The translations under genes and the position numbers were made by a program. From Lycium barbarum (lineage: Eukaryota; Streptophyta; Magnoliopsida; Solanales; Solanaceae), in contig NC_083344.1 of NCBI RefSeq assembly GCF_019175385.1, forward strand, positions 59,024,782 through 59,088,781: 64,000 bases of DNA, in the 5' to 3' direction. The notes beneath the pieces were generated by a model. The model saw only the letters and a list, made by a program, of their open reading frames with translations, was not told the DNA's origin and did no database searches. Shown one piece after another: positions 48,056-59,386 of the stretch; the first letter of the stretch is position 1; the number at the start of each line of letters is the position of its first letter.

Positions 48056-48790
48056 TGTTACATCCCGTATTTTCGTACATCGGAAAGCGTGCAAGTTAAA
48101 TGATGTTAGTAATAGACACAAGGTTATTCCCCAAGCTTATAGGTGGTTAAAGTAATGTTACACATGTACCGTAAGGATTTAAGGTTTAACCAATCGAAGA
48201 AAATAAGTTTCGTCGAGGTTTGAAATTTATTTGAATGGAATACGGTCCAAGCTATAATATTCCGTATTTTTAGACTATAAAATTTAATCATCCAACATAA
48301 GCAAATTTACCCGAGCCTAGAGAATTTGATTACATTCAAGGATAAAAATCGAGAGCTCGGTGCAGAAAGAGTTTGAGGTCCCGAAATAATTTAGGACTTA
48401 ACAAGTGTGACGATGGTGATTGGGAATAATACTTGGTGCATGTACAAAGGTGCTATGGACTAGAATTCTATCACATGATTATGATAATGAGTATATGAAT
48501 TATGTTAAAGGTGGTCGATATTTAAGTGAATTGAGATCAAGAAATTAATTGGAGATTGTGGGGTAATTAATATATGGACATGGTCCATGTATTTTATGGA
48601 CAAGTGGCAGCAAAGTTAATAAATTGCATGGTCAAAGGACCAGCTACGTGTAACTCTCATCAAGTGACTTAAAACAAGTGAATGACTATAGTATAGGCAT
48701 ACGTGTTAACTATATATACTACTAGTTTTATAACGTTGCCAATATATATATTTGTTTAGTTTATCTTGCTGTTTAGTCAATAAAAAAAAA

Positions 48791-48821
48791 GGGGGCGGGG
48801 GGGGGGGGGGGGGGGGGGGGG
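48791..48821. repeat. Poly-G tract (31 bp, one C)
   Basis: Same position in the LTR as 41708-41722. Length may be biological slippage or an assembly or sequencing effect. Confidence 0.9.
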
Positions 48822-50605
48822 AACAAAAACGTACAGCAACAAAGCTCCTCTATTTTTCAAGAATGAAAAACGTACAGCAAATCTTTTCACGAGGGAGAAG
48901 AGAGCAAGCATACATTTTGGTCTTTGGGGTTCGATTGAAGGAATAAAAACATTATTTCCATGTTATATTAATGTAGCAGCAACGTGATTTCCTTTTCAAG
49001 GAAGAAAAATATATTGCATTTCAAGAATAATATTCGAGTTTTGCTCACCGCTTCGATCTCGTTGTTTCACTTTGGGTCATGGTGCTAAATTCGGGCTTTC
49101 TTCGAAGTGAAGTAAGGTCGAAGAAGATTAATTTTTGGCATATTAGGTAATAATTCTACTCTACTAGATATATTTAAATTAATCCCGGTATAGCTAAATT
49201 GTGACATGGGAACTACGAAATTAATTGCGGGAAATCGGATAAATTATTGTGGTTATTATATGGGTTGTTTGGTGGTTGTCATGAATCGTTTTGTGGACTA
49301 GAATATCGTGAGATTGGCTGTAGTTGTTGTCGTCGTGTTTGCTGCTATACTATGTTTGCTGCTATACGAAAATAAGAAGTATATATAAGCATCGGTATAG
49401 GAATGTATATTGGGCTGTTTTGGAAAGTGATTTAAGAATGGATTTAATTCTGGTTGATATGAAATTGTTGGTATTGTTGTTGTTGGTATTTCGATTAATG
49501 TTTTGACTAAATTGGAATCTCGGGGATGTTATATGTATAGGGGAAGTGCTGCCGAAATTTCGGTAGACAAATACATAGTTAAATGAATTCTTGAAGTCTT
49601 GAAATTCCTAATTGGTAACTTTGACCATTTGTAGATTCCTAGCGAAACAGGATTTGAGTTTTGACGAGCGTAAGACACTTACAAGGTATGTAAGGCTATC
49701 CTATTCCTTCTTTTGGCATGTCTTAGGTATACTAGGTCGATATCGGAGCCCCGGGGGCAATTCTGTTCTTGGAAATCCGAATTGGAAATCGAGCACTATT
49801 CATTCAATTGAATTGAACCTTAAAGCTCTCATTTTGGCTGAAAAGTAATCAAATGTCCGAAACTTATGCAAATGTAATCGATTTGCTTCGAATGTATGAT
49901 CCCATAGACCCCAAATGTCTGTGATTGATGCCCGTCACCTCGACTTGATCCGAGGTGGGCCCGCTAACCCCGAGACTCCTTTGTTTGCTCTATTAGGGCC
50001 ATTTTTGTATAATGACGGCAAGAAGTCTTTGTGTATAAATTTGGCTATTATAAAATAATGTTTTGATTGCCACGATATTCTAAATTATATTTTGAACTAT
50101 AAATACCATTTTGGAAGTACTATTGTGAAATGAACCCCGTATTGACTATTGGGTTAATATATGATTCTATCAAGTTTCAAAAGGTGTTTTAATAAATAAA
50201 TTGCATTATTTGCTCACGATTCTGCTCGTGCCTTATTATGACTTCGTTCACCGGTTCCCGGGCCGGTTATGGTTCGTGCGCGCTATGATACATTCGGTCG
50301 TATGCTGTGTCACGGTTCCCGAGACCTCGCCATAGGGCCGGGTTCCGTTTGGAGTTATGCTGTGATATGGCTGGTGATATGTATGATGATATATGTGTTC
50401 GGGGAGTACGGAGATTTGAACCTTCTGGTGTTATGCTGTGTGTGGCACCAGCGTTGAAGTGGTGACCACGTTCCTGAGCTTTTGCATGATTTTACCTGCA
50501 TTATGTATATATGTTTTCAGTACAGATTTTGATATACCGTTCAGTATTTCCCCTTTTGTATACTATTTGTTTTTAGTTGTGGCTTATATTTCTATACTCT
50601 ATGCT

Positions 50606-50676
50606 TTACATACTCAGTACATCTTTCGTACTGACCCCCTTTCTTCGGGGGCTGCGTTTCATGCCCGCAGGTACAA
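50606..50676 (+). promoter_or_regulatory. Conserved LTR double-hairpin block (best example)
   Basis: CTTTACATACT, then CAGTAC-ATCTTTC-GTACTG, then CCCCC-TTTCTTC-GGGGG, then CTGCGTTTCATGCCCGCAGG. Found in all LTR families here on both strands: about 1374, 8886, 10703, 18321, 19153, 31407, 43505, 57835 forward; 13870, 27250, 34215, 52510 reverse; diverged at 6428. Could be R-region or RNA structure; function inferred only from conservation. Confidence 0.75.
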
Positions 50677-51182
50677 ACACCGGTGATCCACCACCGTAGG
50701 CTCCACTTTCTGCTATTTCGGAGTGCTCCCTTTCATCCGGAGCCCACATTTTGATATATATGTCTTTGGCTATACATATACTTCTGTATATCTGACTATT
50801 TTGGTACGGCAGGGCCCTGTCCCGCCATATGTCTTCGTTTTAAATTTGTAGAGGCCTGTAGTCGTATATGTGGGTCGAGGGTCCTATATGTGTCTGTTTG
50901 GGTTACGGTCTGTGTCTTAATGCGGTCTCTGTTCTGGTGGCCAAAATGGCCCTTATGTTTATATTTGTACATATGACCGGCGATGTGCATTCCGCCGCTC
51001 CTTTCTGTTCGGATATGATATTTTGGTACGCGTGACCGCTTAAGACAAGTTTTGTTTTAAATTATGTTTAAAATGGCTATTATGAAATTTGAGCTAAGTT
51101 TGGGTTTGATAACTGGATATGTGAATCGGTCTGGGTGCCCAAGTAGGGTGCCAGTCGCGGCCCACGGGGCTGGGTCGTGACA

Positions 51183-51803
51183 CGCCTGTCGCAACTCTGG
51201 GGGCAGAAAGTGGCGGGTGAAAGCAGTCACAAACTCGTCCCAAGTAACTGGAGGAGCACCCTCGCCCCTAGATAGCTCCCAGGACTCATACCAGTGAGCA
51301 GCAACATCCCGAAGTCTATGCGAGGCCAACTCGACCGACTCGGTCTCTGAAGCCCTGACCAAGTCTAGTGAGCGCCGCATCCCCCGAATAAAGTCATGGG
51401 GGTCCTCATCGGGCTTAGACCCGAAAAACTCTAGAGGGCCACACAATAAGAACTCTCGAACCCGCAGGCTGTCACGCCTGTCATCATCATCATCGCCCCT
51501 CCGCCCGCGTCTGCGAGCCTCCCCCGCTACCAATGTGGTCAGCAACTGTACAGCCTCCCTCAGGGTCCTGTCCTCCGCCCCTGGCTGAGGAGCTGGATTC
51601 TCGGGAGCGGGTACTCGGGCCTCTGGAGCTGCTGAAGGACCTGCTCCAGGCTGTACCAATGGTGGTGTAACGGACCCCTCAGAATGAGGCACAACCTCAG
51701 GCAAATCATAAACACGAGCCCGGGTAGCTCGCTGTGCCTGATTGGTCTCTCCCATCCTCGCCTTGCCCTTCTAGGCCGCCGTTGCCTTCTTCGGAGGCAT
51801 CAC
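51183..51803 (-). pseudogene. R2 gag, N-terminal piece right of LA1
   Basis: The start is ATGCCTCCGAAGAAGG at 51803 on the minus strand, the same start as R1's gag. A TAG follows after eight codons, then the frame is open from 51755 with a Pro/Ala-rich region (APENPAPQPGAEDRT), VQLLTTLVAGEARRR, an Asp run, and the core WYESWELSRGEGAPPVTWDE to HFLPPELR, where LA1 interrupts. Translation past 51182 into LA1's LTR is not meaningful. Forms the virus-like particle shell in intact relatives. Confidence 0.87.
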
Positions 51804-51909
51804 TGCAAACACAATAACGAATCAGATCAGAATCGTTCTAATAGCACAACTCTATCTCATGATCTAAGATTCCAAAGAAAAGTAACCCCCTAAATGCCCT
51901 GTAGCCTCC

Positions 51910-51945
51910 TGTTTATAGATGTGATGCACAACACATCGATAAACA
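51910..51945 (-). promoter_or_regulatory. R2 leader hairpin (36 nt)
   Basis: Arms TGTTTATAGATGTG and CACATCGATAAACA (one mismatch) with an 8-nt loop (TTGTGCAT in element sense). Same size and position as in LA1 and LA2. Confidence 0.8.
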
Positions 51946-51988
51946 AGACTCTACGAGACACGGCCTGTAGACATTCCGAGGACAAACC

Positions 51989-52000
51989 GCTTTGATACCA
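51989..52000 (-). promoter_or_regulatory. R2 primer-binding site
   Basis: TGGTATCAAAGC in element sense, one change from the initiator-Met match, 4 nt from the LTR end at 52005. Confidence 0.88.
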
Positions 52001-52004
52001 CTTT

Positions 52005-54933
52005 TGTCACAACCCAACCCCGTAGGCCGTGACTAGTGCCCGATCTGGGCACCCAAACCCATCTATCAAACGTATTCAAATATATAGCGGAAGCCGACAA
52101 GGCTATATTCCAAATACAGATAATTTCCAGAAAAATTTCGGCAGAGTTTCCTTTGTTTTTCGGACTAACCAGAATAACCCTGTACACATCAAACACCAAC
52201 AAAGGCCACACAGGGCTAATCAAAGCAATGCACAAACATATGCGGACTGGCCGCCTCGGCGTATGGAATCGCCCAAACAACATATACACATAAGCATACA
52301 GACACACCATAACCCACAAACATGTCCACAGACCTCTAAACTAACCGACAGAATCATATGACGGGACAGGGCCCCGCCGTACCCAAATAGTCAGATATGT
52401 AGAAATATATACATGGCGAAAGATATATATATACCAAAAGTGGACTCCGAATCAAGGGAGTACTCCGAAATAGCAGAAGTGAAGCCTATAGTGGTGGATC
52501 ACCGGCGTCTCCACCTGCGGGCATGAAACACAGCCCCTCGAAGGAAGGGGGTCAGTACGAAAGATGTACTGAGCAGGTAAAGCATGGAGTACAAAAATAT
52601 AGGCCGCAACTGAAAGCGAACAAAATACCAAAGAGAGAAATTTCGAACAGTATATCAAAATGTTTATCAAAATCATATATACATAATGCAAACAAAATCA
52701 TGCAAAGCTCAGGAACGTGGTCACCACTCCGACGCTGGTGCCACACACAGCATAACACCAGAAGGTTCAAATCTCCGTACATCCCCGAACACACACATAT
52801 GAGCGTATCACATCACAGCCATATCACAGCATAACTCCAAACGGAACCCGGCCCTATGGCGAGGCCTCGGGGAACCGTAACACAGCATACGGCCGAATCA
52901 TCAGAGAGCGCACGAATCATAACCGGCCCGGGAACCGGTGAACGAAGTCATAATAAGGCACGAGCGGAGTCGTGAGCAAACAATGCAATTTGTATATCAA
53001 AATAGCCTTTCAAAACTTGATTACTTCATAAGTCAATTCATTAACCAAAATAGTCAAATAATTAATTAGTACGAAAGTCTATTTCACAAAATATTTCCAA
53101 AGTGGTACATATGGCTCAAAACATAACTTAGTATCTCATGGTGTTCAAAACATTATTTCATAAAAGATAAATTCCAAATTCGAAGATTCTTTATCGAAGC
53201 TTATCAAAAAAAAAAGAGCCTAGTAGGACAAATAAGGCATCTCGGGGTTAGCGGGCCCACCTCGATTCAAGTCGAGGTGGCAAACATAATTTATGAGCAT
53301 TTCGGGTCTATAAGATCATACATAAAGATTTCAAAGTAATCCGATTGCATTTTCATAAGTTTCGGACGTTTGATTGCTTTCTAGCCAAAATAGGAACATT
53401 AGGCTTCAATTGAATTGAATGAATAGTAGCCATTCTATAGATCGGATTTCGAGGAGCGGAAATGCTCTCGGGGTTCCGATATCAACCTAACATACTAAGA
53501 CATGCCAAAAGAAGAAGTGGGAAGCTTTACATACCTTATAAACGTCTTATGCTCACCCCAAACTCAAATCCCGATTCGTCCAGAATCTGCAAATGGTCAA
53601 AGTTACCTATTAGAGATTCTTAAGCTTAAAAATCCCATTAACTTCATTTTTTGCCTACCGAAATTTCGGCAGCATTTCCCCTATATATCCAACACCCCCG
53701 AGACTTAGCTCAGCTCAAAATACATCAACAACAACCCAAACATCACAAACAACACAAACCACAACTAAAGCACTTTAACTTCAATATTCTTCCTTACTAT
53801 ATAAGTTGACAACTTTCATTCAAACTTCACAATACCAAACTAATGTTCACCTTATTGTATTCATTCACCCATTCAAGGTTATTCAAGCACATCCCAATTA
53901 GGTTCCAAACACTATACATAATTTCAAGAAGTTCCTTACTTTCCATATTTCGCCCGAAACATCAAAAATTCCGACGAACATTCCACCTTACATTGTTTCA
54001 TTCCAAATTCATTAACAATAACCATTAGTCATATTTAAAGCCTTAATATCATAATTATACAATGATATACACAAATATACCAAAGGTATATACTTTCCCA
54101 TAATGTTCCGACATCATTTTCCAACACCAATTCAATTCATTAAGTATTCATTTACGTTATAAAGGTCACAACAACGCAACAAACAACTAAACAAGATTAA
54201 ATTCACGTGGCTTTGCACTTCCCATAGGTCACGGCCACAACACCAAACACACACACACACACGGCTTTGCACACACATCAAAACTACGGGATTCTCGTCT
54301 ATTCTCCATCCTTAACACATTCATGCCAATTCCATAACATTAGAATAGCAAAATTCATACCTTTACTTGAATTTCCGACTTGCCGCAAACGTGCACCTTT
54401 CGCCAAACTAATTGTACCCCGTCGAAGAGCGTCTTGAGTACTCTACAATTATGGGAAAACCAAGATTCTTGGATCAAACACAAAGGCTTGGGAATTTTTT
54501 TTCTCTTCTTTCCCTAGTTCGGCCGAGAGCCCTTTTATTTTGTGGTGTTCTTCAATTTCTTTTGTTTTGATTGAGTTTCTTGATAATTCTAAAGGAAGAC
54601 TTGGTATATATCCACTTAAGAGAGCACATGTATGTCACATGATCATAAAAGAAATGGGTTTGGGCCAAGCCCTTGTGGCCGGCCACCCCATAACCTTTGG
54701 GCCTCAATTTTTGTTCTAATTTCTTGGCCCAATTCATTAAAAGTCCCCTTTTGTAATTCCCGAAATTAATTTCCGAAATTCCAAATTTACCCTCGGCCTT
54801 CCCCAATGTCTTGGCACCAAAGATTTCATAACCAACATAGTCATATTATCTAGAATCAAAATATTTCCTTATAACACACAAGTCTTATTTATTTTTCTCG
54901 ATTTCCAAATAGGCGAAAACACGGGACATAACA
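52005..54933 (-). mobile_element. R2 5' LTR
   Basis: TGTCACAACCCAACCCC to ACACGGGACATAACA; same blocks and order as the 3' LTR. A small indel near 53055 (TCAAATAATTAATTAG present here only) distinguishes the two. Confidence 0.93.
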
Positions 54934-54938
54934 CAGTA

Positions 54939-55157
54939 CATCCGGTATTTCATGTATCAATGCTTCGTAAATGTATTGGTGACCCTTCTAGAGTATTCTC
55001 CGTAGATGGTGTCCAGGTGACAGAGGATTCATCTTATGAGGAGAGCCTTATAGCTATACTAGATCGCCGAGTTAGAAGGTTACGTACTAAGGATTTTGCT
55101 TCCGTCAAAGTATTGTGGCAAAATAATAATAGGGAAGAGGTAACCCGGGAAGCCGAA
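54939..55157 (+). pseudogene. F1 pol tail: continuation after R2
   Basis: Directly after the right CAGTA copy the frame continues from 33713 with HPVFHVSMLRKCIGDPSR, then ILDRRVRRLRTKDFASVKVLW and NNNREEVTREAE. It ends at 55157 where LA2 begins; the left target copy would be CCGAA (55153-55157). Remaining F1 sequence and its 3' LTR lie beyond LA2, outside the window. Confidence 0.9.
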
Positions 55158-58100
55158 TGTTACATCCGACATTTTTGCATATTCGAAAAATTAGAGATAA
55201 CTTGACTTGTAATAAATAAGGCCACATTTGGACATTACTTGGTATGAATGTGTAGGCTATGAATACAATGGTGTGGAATTACGAAAGGTGGCCAAGGGCA
55301 AAAATTGTAATTTTGGAAACTTATTCCATGAATTACAATTTATTTAGCCATTGGACTCAAAAAAATAAGGAAACAAGGCCCAATTGGGAGAGGCCCAACC
55401 GGCCAAGCTTGAGCCCAAGTCCATGGAATTATTTTCCATGTGACAATTTATGTTATAAGTCATCCATATATTAAGGACCTTCTAGAGAAAACAAGAAGAA
55501 CAAAGAACAAAATAAGAGAAAGAAAAGGAAGACCATTTCGGGTTTGAAGGAGAAAAAGAAAGAAAAAAAAAATTTGAGGCCTAATCTTTGGTTTAAAAAT
55601 CAAGTTCTTGTGGGAATATTACCAAGTGCAAAGCCCTCTACAAGTTGGTATAAGTATTTTGGCAAGAAAGCAATTCTATCCTCCAAGTGAAGAACTTGAA
55701 GAAAGGTGAGGATTTAATGCTTTTGTTATGTTATAAATGGTATATGTATGTTGTAGTATGTGTGAATGAATGAAAAACATGGACATTTTGTGTGTGGAAA
55801 GATATGCATGTTGGCCGAATATATGTATATGTATTACATGTCTTGGGTGATTTGAATTCATGTTGTAATTTAGTTGTAGTGTGGTGGAAATTGTATTAGA
55901 AATGGAAGTGGAATGAATTAGTGAAAATTGAAGAATGTAGGAGGTGGCCGTGTGGTATGGTCATGTGTTGATGGAGTATGAATTTGATCTTGTTTGTATA
56001 TTAAGTATGTTATGGTGAAGTGAATGGAAAAGATAACAATCTTTATTGTTTTGGAAAAATGGTTATCAAGTTGTTGTAGGAAAGTATGCAACTTTGTTAT
56101 GATTTATGTAAAAATGTAAATGAATGTATCAAGAAGCAAATTATGATTATTGTTGAGGAATTTGGAAGATGGAAATGTATAATGAACTTGTATGTTGAAG
56201 GTTAGGAAAAATTGGAAAAGTAATGGCTTAATGGAAAGTTTGAATGTTTGCATATCTTATGAATATTGTGTGAAAATGGTATGGATGCCTCCGATGTATG
56301 TTGTAATGATTTTGATGGATGATGAATATGAAAATAACAAGTTTGGTTTGGAAATGTAAGTTGGAAACGAAACATGTTTCGTTATGTCGAAAGGATGGCT
56401 AGTGATGCCATATCGTATGTTTAATGCATATTGTTGTTATTGATGATATTTCTGGGTTGTTGTGATGATGAATTGAGCCGAGCTAAGTCTCGGGGATGTC
56501 TTATATACAGAGGAAATGCTGCCGAAATTTCGGTAGGCAAGTCTGTGTTAAGTTGAATTATTGAAAAGTTTGAAACTAACCAAATGGTAAACTTGACCAT
56601 TTCCAGATTTTGGACGAAATTTGGATTGACGCCAAGCGAGCATAAGGTGCCATCGAGGTATGTGAAGCCTTTCCCTTTGTTCTTAGGGATGTTCTGGATG
56701 TGATAGGCTCGGTCGCGAGCCTTAAGTACGACTCCGTTCCCCGGAATTCGAGACGGATAACCGCTCCAATTCCTTCAATTCATTTGAATCTATTTTCTTG
56801 CAAATTGCCTTTAAAGTGAGTTTTTGTACAAAACCTCCCTAAACGGAGTCGGAACACTTCCAAACGATTATGGATGACCTCATAAGGTCTATTAGCGATA
56901 ATTTACATATGTTGCCTCGAGTTGGTCCGAGGCGGGCCCACAAGGCCCGATATCTTCTGTAATACTTTAAATACTTCCCTTTTGTCCGATTTTCTCAGAA
57001 AACAATTGAACTATTATTTTGATTATGATACAACTATTTTTATGCAATTCTTACAAAAATGATTTCTGAACATTTGAGAATCTGATTCTGCTAATAATCT
57101 GTCGTGCCTTCCCAAGTAGGATATAGGCACGTACTATGCATACTATCTGGATATTCTGATTTTGGCTCGCCGTTTGTCACCCTTCAGTTTGATTGAGTCT
57201 GTATGTTGAGTCTGTATGTAAGTAGTTTCTCATTTATCGATTTGTGTCTGTCTCAATGCATTCTTTCACTGCGACCCGGGCCAGGTTCTGTTATCGTGCA
57301 TATTTCTCTGCATTGTTCACCGCGTCCCTCGGCGTACGGGCCGGGATCTGTATGTCTGTATGATATTATGATTCGTGTATGGGAATGGCGGCCAGGATGG
57401 CATATGATCTGATCTGATTCTGTCTGTCCACCGCGTCCCGTACTAAGAGGGCCGGGTTCTGTTACCGCGCCCCCAGACAGGGCCGGGATCTGTATGAATG
57501 TATGCGTGTGCCATCTGTATTTATATAAGCACATGCCTCTGTATGATTCTGTATGACTCTGTACTACTCTGCATGCATAATTCTGTCCGACATACTTCTG
57601 TCTGTCCGTCTGAATTACGACTATGTCTGTATGTCCGTATGGATTCTGATTCTGCTCATCTGTCCGTATTATGATTCCGTCTATCTGTCCAAACCATGAT
57701 TCTGTTTATCTGTAAAGAACACGATTCTGTATGTCTGTCTGGATCATGACTCTGTCTGTCAGTCTGATTTATGGTTCTATTCGTTATATTTCTGTGACTC
57801 CGGTTCGGACTATGTTTATATCTATTATGTTCTGCTTTACATACTCGGTACATTTTTCGTACTGACCCCCGTTCTTCGGGGGCTGCGCTACATGCCCGCA
57901 GGTACCGACGCACCAGGTGATACGCCGCCAGCGTAGGTTTCTGATTCAGCTGTTTTGAAGAGCTCCTTTGATCCGGAGCGTATATTTTTGGTATATATCT
58001 CCTGTCTTCTGTATACTCTGTATGTATGGATATTCTGGGTACGGCGGGGCCCTGTCCCGTCATATGATTCTGTATGTCTGTAGAGGCCTGTAGATAGATG

Positions 58101-58165
58101 TGTGGGTTACGGGTTTTCGTCTGTATGTTAGCCTTATCGGCTTATCTGTAAATGTCTGTATGTTC

Positions 58166-58208
<43 letters not shown>

Positions 58209-58362
58209 TGCGCGCGTGCCGTAATTGTATCGGCCTACTTTTGTAACTTCTGTTTTAAAAAAAGAAAAAAGAAATTCCGTATGATTCGAAATTCGGTCGG
58301 GTAGGTATGTACGGGCACCCAGTTAGGGTACCAGTCGCGGCCCACGGGGTTGGGTCGTGACA
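55158..58362 (+). mobile_element. LA2 5' LTR
   Basis: TGTTACATCCGACATTTTTG to GGGGTTGGGTCGTGACA (3.2 kb). Contains ACAGAGGAAATGCTGCCGAA near 56507, GAGGTATGTGAAGCCTTTCC near 56656, the GCCTCG/CGAGGC hairpin (56914-56933), CCGGG repeats (57263-57490), a TCTGT-rich tract (57535-57790) and the hairpin block (57835-57905). No ORF of note. Confidence 0.94.
58169..58205. repeat. (TA)n microsatellite in LA2 LTR
   Basis: A pure TA run near the LTR's 3' end. Confidence 0.95.
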
Positions 58363-58366
58363 AAAG

Positions 58367-58378
58367 TGGTATCAGAGC
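58367..58378 (+). promoter_or_regulatory. LA2 primer-binding site
   Basis: TGGTATCAGAGC, perfect initiator-Met match, 4 nt after the LTR. Confidence 0.95.
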
Positions 58379-58421
58379 GGTTAGTCCTCGGAATGTCTAC
58401 AGGTCGTGTCTCGTAGAGTCT

Positions 58422-58457
58422 TGTTTATCGATGTGTTGTGCACCACATCTATAAACA
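58422..58457 (+). promoter_or_regulatory. LA2 leader hairpin (36 nt)
   Basis: Arms TGTTTATCGATGTG and CACATCTATAAACA with a single mismatch; 8-nt loop TTGTGCAC including self-complementary GTGCAC. Candidate RNA dimerisation or packaging structure by position and form. Confidence 0.82.
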
Positions 58458-58648
58458 GGAAGCTACAAGGCATTTAGGATGTTACCCTTCTTTGGATTCT
58501 TAGATCGTGCGATAAAGCTATATGATTAGGATGATTCTCCCCTACGAATTGTTGTATCTACAGCGAGGCTCCAGAAGAGCAGAAGTGTCGGTATTTGGGG
58601 AAAATGTTTCTGACCCTCTTCCTGCAGGTGATCGTAGGTTGATAAATA

Positions 58649-59164
58649 ATGAAGAGGAGCGCTTCGGATGATGGGGATGGGGGTTCTAATAAGGCCCCTA
58701 GGACATTACCAGGACCGAGTAGGCAGATCCCCAGCTACTCGATTGAGACAGATCCTTCGGAAGATCCAGAGACAATTCCTCCAGAGTTTTTGATCCCCAG
58801 AGCAGAGGCTCCCAGGGAAGACCGTTATGACACCGACCCTTCGGAGGACCCAGCGACGATACCTCCAGAGTTTCTTACTCCCAGGGAGGAGGATAGCCCC
58901 GAGGCTGAACCACTAGAGCACTCCTCTGGGATGCCGGAGGAGGAGATTCCCGAGGATGTGCCGGCAGCTCCGGTAGTGGAGCAGTATGTTAGACAGGCTT
59001 CCCCAGAGAGTGTTACGCCCTATTCCAGCCCTTTGTCCTGGCCGTCGGTGAACCAGGAATTTCCAGGCTACCTACACTCCTCCGATTCAGATGCAGGTAA
59101 CAGTGGGGGCCAGACCGACGACGATGATGAGGGACACAGTTCCCACGGCAGCTCCCCAGGTTAG
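58649..59164 (+). CDS. Acidic Pro/Ser-rich ORF of LARD LA2 (171 aa), unknown function
   Basis: The first ATG after a TCTTCCTGCAG|GT acceptor-like site (58619-58629) opens 171 codons. The product has about 38 acidic and 10 basic residues by my count, no cysteine, one tryptophan, no signal peptide or membrane segment. A 28-residue repeat places TDPSEDPxTIPPEFL at 34-48 and 62-76. The C-terminal half has EEEIPEDVP (98-105), YSSPLSWPSVNQE (125-137), GYLHSSDS and an Asp run (157-160). F1 has a frameshifted homologue with one repeat copy. It occupies the place of gag after the leader but shows no gag motif. I do not recognise the family; acidic, disordered-looking composition could suit a transcription or chaperone-type role, but that is speculation. 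Confidence 0.72.
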   Translation: MKRSASDDGDGGSNKAPRTLPGPSRQIPSYSIETDPSEDPETIPPEFLIPRAEAPREDRYDTDPSEDPATIPPEFLTPREEDSPEAEPLEHSSGMPEEEIPEDVPAAPVVEQYVRQASPESVTPYSSPLSWPSVNQEFPGYLHSSDSDAGNSGGQTDDDDEGHSSHGSSPG

Positions 59165-59359
59165 ACCCGAGTTGATCAGTTATGAGTACGTAAGTTTCCT
59201 AGAATTTTCGATATGTGTATGATATCTGTAAAACGTTGTTCTATGAAGACGACGAAAATTTAAAAGGATTAGAGACCTAGTGACCAAAGGCAAGGGCGAC
59301 TGAGATGTCCCCACCGTCAATGTGAGTCTAGAAATCCCGGATGAAAGTAAACAGGAAAG

Positions 59360-59386
59360 TGCCTCCGATGCTATTGAGTTGGGCAC
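59360..59386 (+). pseudogene. Gag-like zinc-knuckle relic in LA2
   Basis: C-L-R-C-Y-stop-V-G-H with the same TGA position as LA1 (44452). Followed by GGCCCTGTGAGGCAT near 59489 and AGAGGAACCTCT near 59547, both shared with LA1. Suggests a common ancestor whose gag was already broken. Confidence 0.5.

Larger units (their letters stand above)
40971..51182 (+). mobile_element. LA1: complete non-autonomous LTR element (LARD), 10.2 kb
   Basis: Two LTRs of about 3.1 kb that look nearly identical, PBS, a 3.97-kb internal region without gag or pol, and a palindrome plus PPT. Flanks are CACCT (40966-40970) and CGCCT (51183-51187), a target duplication with one transition. It interrupts R2's gag, so it is younger than R2. 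Size and lack of coding fit the LARD class. Its leader resembles that of R2, suggesting mobilisation by R2-like proteins. Confidence 0.9.
48056..51182 (+). mobile_element. LA1 3' LTR
   Basis: TGTTACATCCCG to GGGGCTGGGTCGTGACA; by eye nearly identical to the 5' LTR throughout, with scattered single-base differences and the longer G run. This indicates a recent insertion. Hairpin block: CAGTAC 50615-50620 with GTACTG 50628-50633; CCCCC 50635-50639 with GGGGG 50647-50651. Confidence 0.94.
33714..54933 (-). mobile_element. R2: complete reverse-strand Ty3/Gypsy chromovirus, gag split by LA1
   Basis: LTRs at 33714-36623 and 52005-54933 (about 2.9 kb each, similar along their length), PPT at 36624-36638, PBS at 51989-52000, and gag-PR-RT-RH-INT-tail in order on the minus strand. 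CAGTA flanks it at 33709-33713 and 54934-54938. Across that site F1's pol frame reads on without a shift, which confirms the boundaries. R2 is the best preserved autonomous-type element in the window but carries several stops and one PR frameshift. LTR features match L3, LA1 and LA2. Confidence 0.93.
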
